This document shows, in pieces, positions 19,001 to 31,200 of a DNA stretch of 64,000 nt; within the stretch, counting starts at the first letter, position 1; every line of letters begins with the position of its first letter. The stretch covers positions 3,224,001 to 3,288,000 of the forward strand of contig NC_018397.1 of assembly GCF_000208865.1 (NCBI RefSeq), read 5' to 3'. The notes beneath the pieces were generated by a model, which had not been told where the DNA came from, did not search any database, and saw only the letters and a program-made list of their open reading frames with translations. Made by a program: the position numbers and the translations under genes. This DNA is from Neospora caninum Liverpool. Its lineage: Eukaryota; Apicomplexa; Conoidasida; Eucoccidiorida; Sarcocystidae.

Positions 19001-22000
19001 GCGACTGCTTCGAAGAGACGCCGCAGACCGCGCCAGACCGCCACCCGTGGCGGCTCGGCAATTTCCTCTGCATTGTTCGACCCTCTGACGAATGCGTCTT
19101 TGACAAAGGCCTTTGTGCCGGCCGAGAAGCTGGTAACGAGACTGAGAGGATTCCCGATGAGGTCAATCGAAGCGACAAGCTTGTGGACCTGGCGGAGGCC
19201 TTGCTGTGCGTAGAGTCTCAACAGCGCCTCGCCCAGCTGGTCGCTTGTACTGAAGACAGCTCGGTGGAGGACGAGACGAAACTTCATGGGGAAATTCGTC
19301 ACATCGGTCATCGTTCCGCCGACGAGCTGAAACTGCCGCATCGCGACAGCGTCCGTTCCCGTTATCGACAAGTGTCTTCTGTGCTCCCTCGGGGCCCGCG
19401 CGGAGAGGAGAATCTGAATCGGGCGAATGCAGAACGTGCGGATGTAGACGGGCTTCGCGTTAGCAACTCTTGCGGCCGGAACTCGCGGGAGACCGCGGAA
19501 TTTCTGGAACCCTTCAGTGCGAGGATCCATGCTTGCTGCTTCACGGATTTCGCGCACACTCTTTGCCTGGAAAGCCCGGAAGTACACGTTCCGGAGCTGG
19601 ACAAAACATAAAAGGTAACGCACGAGTTCGCAAGTCGTGTCGACTTCCACGTGGATGGATACTGGAGCCAGGGCGCAGTCAAAGTACTGGAGAACCGTCG
19701 CCTCTTGCCCAGATCGCCCTCCAAACTGGACACGCAAAAACGGATTTTCGCCTTCCGCCAGTTTCATCTCGGCTGCGGCCTCCTCAAGACGACGCAGCTG
19801 CTGTTTCGCCTGCCAGCCTCGGGTGCCTCCTCGGGACAGCGCGCTGTCGTTCGGAATGGCGTTGACGGCACTCTCCGCACCTCGGCCCAGCTGTTTGTCC
19901 GCTCCGCGCGCGTGTCTTTCCTCGCCCCAGACAATGTATGGGCGAATCGAGCTCGCGATGATGTTGCCCACTTGAGCACCCGTGAGGACGCCTTCCCCGA
20001 GAGTCGCCCCCGCCTTGGCTTTCTGGTCGCCAGCTGCCTGGTGCTGTGCTAACTCGTCCTCCGTGCAGGGTCTGACCACCGTCTCGTGGCGGGCCCCGGT
20101 CGTGCCGTTGTCGACTTGAAAGCGATGGATCGAGAAGAGAAAGTCCGTGCGCCCTCCAGCGTGCCTTGCGCCTGCGTCGAACCCGAGGAAGGGAAGACTT
20201 GGAGCCGCATGGAGGGGCGCTGGGCGCCAGGAAGCACTCCAGGGTACAGAGGCGGCAGTGGATGGCAGCGCCGGACACCGTGCAGCCGCTCGGACGCCAG
20301 AGGCGCCAATGTACAGAAGCTCTTGGGGACTGTCATCCACTAGGGAGACTCCACACCCTTGAAGACGCACCTCCAGATGAAACGTCACATTGGCGAGTGC
20401 CGGAAAAAACGAGGAGGACGCCGGAACTGGGGCCAGCCATCCGTCCTGGAGTAATGCGTCTGGTGGGATCCCTTCGGCGACTGCACCCGAGAGAGGCAGA
20501 CTCTGAGACACATAGGGAAAGGCTTCCTGCATGCGTCTTCCGGGACCTAAAGAGACGTCGTCCCGCCTTCCTACCGGCAAAAGCGGGGCGCTGCCCAGGT
20601 TCCCCTGCCGTGAGAGATCGGCCAGTCCGTCCGGAGACGAGTGCCGCCGTTCTCTTGCTATGCCCCAGCCGGAGTGTCCTGGGTCATCCCGGGCTCCTGC
20701 GAGATCAGTTACCTTCCGGACGAACCCCTGAGCGGCGTGCGCTGATTGGAGGGGCGAAAGCAAACCAGATGGGAACTGACCGACGGGACCACGGCTGAGG
20801 CTTCTTGAACGGCCCTCAAAGGCAAAGGGCTGAGAGTCTGCGGTTGCTGCCGTCGTCGGAGACCTCCGCCGAAGCCACGGAGGAAGTTGAGGGTCGTCGA
20901 TGTGCATGCAAGAAGGCCTGCGGGTCCCCGGGCGTCGATCGTAGCACCAAATCGCGTCTGGGCAGGCACTGCTCCCTGTTATCCCTGATCGTCGGAGACG
21001 CGTTCGGTCCGCGTTTCTCCCTTCTGTCCAAAGTCTGCCAGCCTGGAGGTGAGTGCCGTGCTGGTTCTTACCAAGCCCCCTTTTGCTCTCCCGTCCCAGC
21101 GTTGTCTCGTAGTCACTGTGTACTCGCTCAAACTTCGCAAACTCAGGAAGAAAGGGTGAGGAACTGAAGCGACTCGTCGCGGTCGTGTTGGCTTCCCCGC
21201 AATTCGCCATATCCCTCGAATGGAGATTTTCCCGAGCTCGCTCTCGTCCACCAGCGTCTTCGGCGTCCTCTTCCTGTCCTTCCATTTGCCTCCCCAAAGT
21301 TTTCGGGCGGGTGCGCCGACAACTTCCGTGTTCTCTTGGCGCCGTTTCAGAATCGGATCCTTCCTGCCCATCGCGTGTTCGACCTCGCCAGACTGACCCA
21401 GGCCTCCTGCCGGTTTTCGCGTGGGGCGTTTCGTGTCTCGTTTCGAGCCCCCTGTGTCCGTCTCGACGCGCCACGTTTTTACCACAGCGCGCATTGTCCT
21501 TCGCCTGGCCGCTGAGTCGACGCCGAGGAGACGCGCGCGGACTCGAGTCGGAGACAGCTGTCCCTCCGCGGCCGGAGACAAGCCTGCGCAGGCCCTGGCC
21601 GGAGAAGCGAGGGGCACGCGACGTGGTGGAAGGCGCCGAAGCAGCCCTAATCAGTGTCAGACTCGACATCGCTCGGCCCAGACTGCGTGACGCCGAGAGA
21701 TGACGACTTGGCAACTGCTGTGACTGTAGGCGCCGGAGCCGATGGGGGCCCGTCGACCCCGTATGGGAACTGCGCGAGAGTCTCAGCGCATCCCGGAAAC
21801 GTGTGAGCGACGGTTGGCGACGAAGCGAGGCCCTGTAAGTGTCCTCATTGGAATCGGCCTCGTCGAGGTCGTCCTCCGTTTCGGTACATCCTGACTCCAA
21901 GTCGGAGGTATCGCTCTCGTCCTCGTCATCCTTCTCGGAACTCTCAACGTCTGTGGCGCTGAGGTCCGGCGAGTTCGACAACAAGCGGGTGGGGGATGGG

Positions 22001-25000
22001 TCGCGTGCAGGCGGACCTCTGTCTGCCGTGTCTTCATCTTGGCCGTTGTCTTCAGACTCTGTACTCTCTCGTCGTCGAGGCCGGCTCCCGTGCTCGCCTT
22101 CTTGATCCGTCGCCGCTGTCCACCTGCATCCTGCGTTCGCGGCATCGTCACTGGTCGGCACTGCCGTCTGTCGTTCGTGAATCGCGTGCTCCACAGGGGT
22201 TCCCGACCGAGCGAGAAAGGTCTCCAAATCTGGTCCGAAGCCGGTCCGCCGACAGGCAGATCCCCAGGGCCTCATCGGTGGAAGGATATGGCTCAGAAAG
22301 CGGTCGAGACTGTCGCTGCGACTGCTGCAGGAACTGTCTCGTCGATCTGTGGGCTCCATGAAGCAGGGGCCTCTGGTTTGGGGATGCCTTTCGTCGGCCT
22401 CCAAGAAGACAGCAGGCACACAGTAAAGGTGCGGCGCGGCGTACGCGTGTCGGGCGCTAAACAGTCCAGAACTCGTGCGAGGCTCTACCGACCCCGCCGA
22501 CGACTCTGAAGACTCATCTTCTGCTCGGTCGCGGTCGCGCCCTCGTCGGCTGAAGCATCCGTCGCTCGCTACGCTTGTGGAGTGGCTGAAGGGAAAGTCC
22601 GTGGGCCTCCGCCCGCTCTCGCCTTCGCTGTGAACGAGACTGGCAGACCCGGAACACAGCGAAAAACTCCAGGCATCCGCTAACCCGTGCCGACAGCGCG
22701 ATGGACACCACGCGCGATAACGCGAGGCTTGCGAGTTCGCGTGGTCCCTTCTCGGTAGAAACGGGCCGTGGGACTCGGTCAGCGACCGATCGCTCCTGTC
22801 AGGCCATTCTGAGAACCAGCCGCTGGGGTCGACAGACGCGTCGCCGACCAGACTGCCAAAAGCGCCCCATTGCGATGGCCTGGCCTCGTGAGAGTTCCAC
22901 CGGATTCGAGAGCCAGTGGCGCGGATACTCGCCCGGGGCCGCCGACTGAGGGAGGGCAGAAGTATCCCGCTGCGGTCGCCGCCGTTCCCGTCTCTTTTGA
23001 GGGGTCCAACTCTTCGAAACGTGTTCGTGTTCAGCATCTCCAGTCGGGTCTTGAGCCCCTCGAAGCCCAGCCCGCCGCCTCGCTCTGCGTTTCGTCTGCG
23101 AGCGTGGAGCGCCTCATCGGAGAGGCTTCGCTTCCAAAGGACGTGTGGCTCGCTCCCCACGGTCGTGCACTTGCTGCCTATCTCTTCAACCTCGCTCTCG
23201 CCTCTGTCTCGCCCTGTGCGTGCCGCGGGGAAGACTAAGCCAAGGACCTTTTTCTGGGACAAGGCGCCCACGGGCCCGCCAGGGCCAGCCGGCGTTCTTC
23301 GTAGGCCAGGTCCCCACGGCGCGCCTGCGCGGGCCCACGGGAAGGCCCCGAAGACGCTTGGCCCCCGTCCCGCTCCCCACCTCGCCCCCGTCTGAGGCTT
23401 GGGCACTGGGCAGTCATGCCCGCTGCCGAGCGCGGCGCTCGGCGGCTGGTTGGCACCTGCACTGGAGGCGTGGCGGGAAATGAGCGAGCGCGGCTTCAGC
23501 AAGCTGACCTCCCTGCGGAAACCCTTCCAGGGGTTGCCGAGGCCAATCGCCGTTGCGGCGTTCGCCATACGGTTCCCCATCGTCCACTGAGCGGCACCCG
23601 ACGCCTCCATGGTCTTCCATTGGCCGCCAGGCGCTGAGCCAGGCTCTGTCACAGAGGACTTCATTCGCGGCACGCGCCAAGCGTGGCGGATCGCGGGCAC
23701 ACCCGTCGGGGAGGCTGTGTACCCGCGGTCGAAGGGATTGGGCGCATACGGCGAAGGGACGGGGAAAGCGCCTGGGAAGGCGCCCCACGGAGGCCCCCCC
23801 AAGAGTGGAGACGCTCGAGGGCAGACCTCGGAAATGATCACGACTCGGCGACCCTGGTGCACGTCCGTCACGAAGAAGAGTCGGTCGCAGCGGGATGCAG
23901 ATGTGGGGCCGGCAGCTCGTCCATACGGGGACAAGCTGTAGGGACACTCTCCGGGCGCGAAGCTCGGAAAGCGTCTCGGCAGCTGAAGCGATCGGTGCTG
24001 CTTCACGCGCTCGATTTCACACGTCCGACTGTACACCTGGCCCTTCTCGAAGACGCTGAATCGCATGATGCGCCGACTCCGCTGCGGCTCCTGCCACGCA
24101 AAGTCGCACTTTTCTCCTGGTAGCAAAAAGTCCTTCTGGGCTCGAGTCTTGAGCCCGGAGCCGGCCTGGGAGAACTGGACGACACTCCGGCTGAGGTTGA
24201 CAAGGAGAAACTCCGCCCGCTTCGGTTTCGAGAAGCAGATAAACAACGCCGCGTCTTCGAGTGCGCGAATCTCAACTTCAACGATGACGTATCTACGCCT
24301 GGAGCGTGCGATCGCAGGCCACGAGTCTCGTGCGCGCGACCGGTCGCCCCGTGGCCGTTGGAAATGCGACTCAGTCCCCACTGCAGGCCCCACACTTCCA
24401 AAGGGGCCCTCCGCGGCTGTCTCGAGAAGCGGGCCCGATCTGGGCGCGCGCAAGCAGGAAGTCTTCGAGCGAAGCGACACGCCTCTGGACATCGTCGGGC
24501 TCGACTCGAGAATGCTCGAAGTCTGGAAGTTAACGTTTTCCAAAGGTAAGGCCACACGGTGGGTGGCATTGCCCTCGTGTCCGGACATCGGCGTGGATGC
24601 TCCCACACGCGAGGCGGGGACAGCACCTGTCTCGTCCTCCTTGAACCCTCGTGAGGTTGAGCGCTCGCCAACAACAGTCCTGTCCAACGGCTGCACAGAT
24701 TTCGATGTCGCCCGCTGAGCCAAGTCGCACCGGGGCGCGGTCCGCAAACGAATTTGAAAGCGACACACTCGGTTGATTTGAATCTCAGACGACCAAGTAG
24801 GAGTAGACGTGGAGGCGTCCTGGGACTTGCCTGGCCTCCGAAGTGTCGGGCCTGCGAGCTTGTGGTACGTCGAACGCGAACACGAAGGCGACGCACCGGC
24901 GACCGTGGCGAGAGACAGATCTCGGTCTGCGTCGCTGTGTCGGCCGGGGGCATTCGGGGCGACTGACTGCTTGCTCGCGCACGACGGCGTTGAAGATTTC

Positions 25001-25204
25001 GATCGCGCGCATGGTGTGCCCGACGCATCGGCAAAGTTGGCGCTCAATTGAGGCAAAACGGTAGGTTGTCGAATCGCGCCTGGCGTTGTCGACCCCCGCC
25101 CGCCCTGGGCGGCGAGGGAAGGACCGTGGTGGACCCAGTCATTTCGGCGGGTCGCATCCGGGGTTGGTTCACGTGGGGATACGCGCTTGGACGCGAACGG
25201 CGGC
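16009..25204 (-). CDS. VPS13-like exon 12: last VAB repeat, VPS13_C/ATG2_C-like region and split PH-like domain
   Basis: Residues 10340-13404, a 9.2-kb terminal exon ending ISQFMRVEKH and TGA at 16009-16011. Order: a VAB repeat at about 10665 (ALFICFSKPKRAEFLLVNLS); an acidic cluster near 11441 within a long Ser/Arg-rich insert; the VPS13_C start at about 11945 (FHLEVRLQGCGVSLVDDSPQ); VHKLVASIDLIGNPLSLVTS at about 12353, followed by a KAFVKDAF block; Gly-rich hydrophobic helices at about 12470-12510 (GGPMGLLLGLVFGVTALLFG) like the amphipathic ATG2_C/DUF1162 helices that contact membranes; then PH-like strands from about 12728 (DYLVATEELLLCILEGRVKW) and the final strand-helix FEVKVGDWWNAAEMFAFISQ. 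Confidence 0.93.
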
Positions 25205-28200
25205 CTGCAAAAGAGGACACAGACATCAGAAACACGATGCCGCGGCGCGCGTGACAGTTGGTCTCTCTTTTGGTGGCTTCGCCAAAACACTCCCCGTCCA
25301 CGCGAGTTCACGCCCGACACTTACGTGCTGTGTGGAGGTTCGCCTTCGCCGTAGCCGTCTCTAGGGGCGCCGAGCGCCACTGGTTCGTCCACAGCCCTCG
25401 CTTTGCCACGGTCTAGGGGCTGCGTGACCGCGCCCGAGGAGGTGCCTGCATCTGAAGTGCGCGATGTCAGCCGGTCTTCTCCGTGGTCGCCTCGCCCGTC
25501 GAGCCGCTCTTCCAGGCCGTCGGGCGCGATCCCTTTGATCTTGTGGTCACCCCGGAGGCTCGGGCCTTTCTGGAACTCGTGGCGGTTCGCACCCGTCAGG
25601 AGGGGCACAATGAGAGAGAAGATAATGGACGGGGCACCCCCGCGCCCGCCGTGCTGCGGGTGAAACGCCATCTGGCGCCCAGACGCCAGGTGAATAATTC
25701 CGGACTGCATGGGCTGTCCATCGTCGCCCGCCACAGCTGCCTGACCGTTCGCCCGCGGCCTCGTCTCGTCCTCCTGAGACGCGTTCTGGGCTTCTCCAGG
25801 ATCTCGACTAACCCCCGACGGGACGGGGGCGCCGCCTTCAGCGATCCACAGATCGAACGGCAAATTGTTGACAAGGGTGAATCTGCTAAACACGTTGATG
25901 ATTTTAGTCCGGGCAAAGGGTGGCGGCGCACGAGCGACAGTGACGCCTAGCCAGTGCGGCTGGTTTCGGGAGCTCACCGCTGTCGGGCCAGAGGCGGCCG
26001 CGTTGCGGTGCAGCAAACCCCAGAAGATACTGCGGCGATCTTCGGTCTTGGGAATCACTGCTTGAGAGACGCGGCCAACAATGTCCACGCGAAAGGGAGG
26101 AGACAGTGTCCCCACCGCGAGGGCCGAGGGCATTTGGAGGGCTACGCGTTCCGACTCGGCCGCCTCGTTCACTCTCTCCCTCTTTTCGCCTTCCTGGCCG
26201 ATCGCACGCCCCTCGCCAGACGGATCTTCACAAACGGGGCTGCAGGGATGAGGGTCTGCTTCGCCCCCTCCGGCGTTTCTCTGGCCCTCGCCCTTCTTCA
26301 CCGTGCCGCTGCGCTCCTGCCCCGAACCCGCGCGTGCCGGGTCCTTGTTCGTCTGGAGCAGAAACTGAACCACCTTCTCGCCGACGCGTTTGATGCTCGC
26401 GTGGAGCCCCTGACTCTCTGTGCCGCTTCCTCCTAGCTGCCAGTCCGAGGCTCCGACGCGCGAGCCAATGCTCTCTACTTGGGCCTCGGCGCAGGCACCC
26501 GCGGCCTTGGGGCCACCACGACGTGGAGCCCCACGCGTCGGGCGCTGCAGACTGAGGGGTTCCGCCAAGCCGAGACGAACGGACATCTTGTCTCGCGCGC
26601 CATCGCAGCAGAGCACTCTCCAGTCCGTGCTGTCGATTCGCTGAGGCAGCCCGTTGTGTGGCTGCACGACAAGGATCGGTTCCGGGTGCCTGTTCACGAC
26701 CCAGAAGGGTGCAAAGAGTTTAACGGTCCGCACCGAGGTTTGCCAAACGTAAGTCCTTAAAGCCTCAGAGACGCTGCCCCACGCCACGTGCACCGCCGCA
26801 CTCACTGGCTGCCCAGAGGCTAGCGGAGCCTGTTCGGCCCATTCGCCGCGAGGCAGAACCGGTGCGCGCGTGGACGCCCTCTTCGCGAGACGTGCAGGGT
26901 TCTCCACGTCGATTTCCGCGCCTTCCTCGGCGGGCGGGCGACGCGAGCAAGACTGAGATGGCGCGACCAAGCTCCGCGTAGGGGCTAGGCCGCGTCCACG
27001 AGGTGCGAAAGATGCAGAGAGCACTCGACGCAAGGGGCCAGATCGACATACTCCTGCGGCGTCGGATGGCATTCCGCTGTTCTCCGGCCCCGACTCGGAG
27101 GCGGAGGACGACGCCGAATACCCTTCCGGAGGGGGCGGCGACGCCCCGTAGGTGCCGTGGCAAGAGACAAGCCGTCCATCCTTGCTTCCAGAACCCGGGG
27201 GCAGGCGCAACCTGTCTCGCGGAGTCTGCGCCTCCCCGCGACCTGCAGCGGGTAGAGGGCCCCGCATCATGCGGCGCGACATCGGGTCCGGAACCGGGGG
27301 GAGCCCACCGACCGCTGCCGAAGTCTCGACCGAAGTCGCAGCGAGCAGAGCGACAGACCCGCTGGCCGTCTCAGCTGAAATCGTGATCTCCGGCGGCGCC
27401 AGGTCTGCCAAGAGGGGGTAGAGAGGATGAGTCGGGAGCACCACGCGACTGTAGCTGTCCACGATTCGGGTCCGCTGCAGGACAATTTTCTCGTCGAGCA
27501 TGGCCGACCCGGGGCTGAGGCGCGAGTCCAAGGGAAAGGCCTTTGACTCGTAGATATGGCGAAACGGATGCTGAGCACTCTCAACGGAAAACTCGACAGT
27601 GAGCGCCGTGCACGCCTCCTCAACTGCAATGTCTTCCCCAGGTTGAATCACCGTCGAGATGAGCGCTGGCCCAGGATCCGTCTTCGACTCCGGAACGACG
27701 CTAGGAGGTGCCGGCCCTGGCGACGGCTCCACAACCTGAGGAGTCGCGCACCCTGCGCCGCTCGAGCTCCCAGGAAGACGGCGTTGGTTTTGCGGCTGCG
27801 ACTGCGTCGAAAGGACCAAGGAGGAGAGAGAATGGAGAAGCCGCGGGGCGCTGACAGCGTCGCCAGCAGTCCCGGGCAGTCCTTGTGCATGCCCCGCAGA
27901 CCGGGACTGGAACAGCCGCTCCGGCGAATAGGTGTCCATCACCGAGGTCTGCCTACTGAAGTTCCGAAGGGGGTCCACCGAAGCCTGGTGCTGTTGGGCG
28001 CTGAACAGAGATAGGGAGGCCAGCGTCTGATAAAGGCGGTTGTGCTGGAGGTGCGAAAGACTGGCTGCGGACGCGGCGCCTTCCGGCTCGATGAGAGAAA
28101 CCTTGATCGAGTCCAAAAGACGATTACCGACCTGCATGCACACAAGCAAACGGGGTTGAAGATGCGATAACCTAAATATGCACCCCGTCAGGCGAGGAAG

Positions 28201-31200
28201 GCGGACAGTGCTTCCTAGGTCTCGAAACGCCCAACGGGGCTCGAAGGAACTCTTTCCCTCGTTGAGATAACTCATGCTTTGTCATCAATAACCCCGTAAA
28301 TATTCGAATCTCTTATGCACATCAAACATCCATTGCAGATCCCAACACTGCCTGCTCCGCTGCGCTTGTGCGTCCACGCAGCACCACCGACTGAGAAAAG
28401 GACATGCATGCGTGCCAGAAAGGCGTCTGACCGTCTTCGTCCGCCACGGCAGCAACGCCGCCTCGATCGAGGGATACCCGCCCCCGCACATCTAGCGTTC
28501 GTATTTTCCTAGTCTTCCTTTCATCCTCGGGTTCTCCTTTAAACTGTCTCTCAGGTGGCCCGTACCCGAAGCGGCGGCTCGATGCCAATCTCAAAGAACA
28601 GGGGGTCTGTCTCGGAGAAGAGGTCGCGGGTTTTTCCATAAACAGTCACGGCCAGAGCTACAGAGCGTCGCCGAGACCCAGCCGACCCTGCGCCGCCGGG
28701 AACTGTTTGACCAGTCCCGTCAAGTCGAAGATCCTGGGCCGGCGGGAGACCCGCCCTGTCACTACACAAGAGCGTTGGGAGAGCTGTTGTCGCTGGAGGC
28801 CCCTCTCTATCCCCCGTGTCCCTCTCCCCGATTCCGCCGGCGTCACCGGCGCCTGAGGGCAGTCTCCGCCAAGTCCGCATCTCTTGACAGGCTCCCCGGG
28901 CCGTGCTTGTCACCGCCGAGGAGACAGTCCTCGCCGTGGAGGGGACTGACAGGCCAAACCTCACGCTTTGCCGAGTGTCCCTGTCGCCGCTCGCCGGCCA
29001 GACGAGCGCACCTCGATCTTCTTCACTTCCGACCGGGTGATCGCTGTCAGCTGCGTCTGGAATAGGCGAGACCGTATTCTGCCTGTATAGCGACAACGAG
29101 AGAGAAGACCTCTTTGAAGCGACGCGCGACAAAAGCGGCCGTGGCGACCTGGCAAGGTTCAATTCTGTTTCGGCGGTCGCCGGCGCCTCTTCCCCCAGTT
29201 GGCCGTGCGCGCCCTGCTCCATCTGTTCCTCCTCGTGGCAGAGGGGCTCCACACTCCGACACGCCACAGGATCTCCCTGGATCGACAGGCTCTTTCTCAG
29301 CGAGGAGGATCTCGAGGCCGACCAGGACCCCACGCCATGTGTCGATACCGACCTCGATCGCGACAGTCGTCGGGAGAAGGTACGGCGGCTGAGACGTGGC
29401 GGGGGGAGGACCAGCGAGTTCTCGAGCGCCTGATCGCCTTCTTCCGTCCCAGTAGGGTCCTCGGGGACAGATCGCGCCCAACTGAAATGCTTCGCATTCG
29501 GCTGGAAGGAGGCGCCGTAGGCATTCGCGTAGCTATTGATCGACAGGTGCTCGACGCCGCGTCTCAACATCCACCAGGCGCCGCCCGCCGACGCGACCGC
29601 GCCGCCGTTCCTAGAGTGATAGAGCGGAGAGACACTGGCTCTCGCAGCGGAGGACGCAGCGGCGAGCAGAGGTTCCAGGGAAGGAAGCGAGAGAGGCACC
29701 CAACGTTCTGGAAATTCAACTGTGTGTGGAGGCGGATTGTAGGCTGCCACACTGAAACTCGGACACTGGAGGATCCTCTGGAAACACTCGGCGGGCAGCA
29801 GCTGCTGCGCACCGAGGGCTGAGGCGAGATCAAACAAATACCGGTACACCTAAGCAGCAGAGACACACAAAACGAGGACCTAGGGAGGCGTGGTCAGGTC
29901 GAGAAACGACCCTAGTCAAGAGCGCACGAACGAGCCCTTTATGTTCAGGGATTTTCGACAGGAGACATCGGGGAAAACGAGCTCTCCCCCTGGGTCTTTG
30001 AGCGCCTCCACATCTCCTCGCAACGACCCTCTGTGTGTACGCAGCTTTGGGGGTGCATGCATCTCACCACTGCATAGACCCTTAACACAGAACGTCATTG
30101 CCAGGTCAGCGAATGCGAATGGCTCTGTTCAGGTGTGGCCGTGCCGCTTCGAAGTGGCCACTGAGCACTCCTGAGTCCGCTGAGTTCCCAGGGAAATCAC
30201 CGAAAGTCACGCATGCTGTCTTCAGGGCCTCTCCAGTGCCCGGGTGGGCGTCCACTTACCTCTACATTCGTGCTTGCTGTCAACGCGCCACAGCGTCTCG
30301 CCTTGCTGAGAGTCTCCAAGGCTCCAGTGCGAATCCCAGACTCTTTCGTTCGTGCCGCTTCGAGTTTCCTTCGAGTCCCCGCGCTCAACTCGAAGCCACG
30401 GAATGCTTGTCTTTCCTGGCGGCTCTCTGTCTCGTCGATACTCGCGCCGTGCTCGGGCAAGGCCCCCACAGGGGTCCCCAGACTTCCGCGGCCACAACGG
30501 TCGCGTCGCCGTCCCAGGAATGCCACGCCTGAGGAGCAGGAACGGCGGAGGCTCTTCCCGCCGTCGAGGGCGCTGCTCGCGGACGCCCCCCGGGATATGA
30601 CTTCGCGACAGCCACCGAGATCAACACAAGAACTCGACAGAGGTCTGGAAGACCACGGGCTTCTCGACTGCAGCCGAGTCGGGCCACCGATGCCGATAGC
30701 GCCGCAAGCACTTTGAGGGCTCACTTCGCGGGACGAGTCGCTACAGCTGAACGACCCATAAAGTTCCGGATCGCTGGCTGCGTCGTCCGATGATAAAGGG
30801 CCCTGGAACGCGCTGGAGTTGTCGGAACCGACCGAACACGCACGCTCACTCTCCAGGGGGCCTCCGGAGGCTGAACGCATGCTGTCGTGTTTGGCAAGGT
30901 CCTTGGTGCCACGCTGCCTCGACAGCGTCGCCTCGTCGTGACTGTAAGCGGAGAAAACCATTCGTCGCAGAAAGATCCCCGGCCCGTGCTCCCTGCCGCT
31001 TCTCCTCGGGAACGGGAACAGCCCACGTCCGTCTCCTCCGTCTCCAGGCCGCTGGCGAAACCTAACACCAAGTGCGTCTCGGTCGGCCCCCGCCTCGTGG
31101 GGGGCGTCCTGGGATCCGCAAGCTTTGAGTCTTGTGTGCCAATCGTGAGGCCAGGCTGAACTGCGCCAGGCCCACCCTCGGGGCCAGAGACTCTCTCCAG

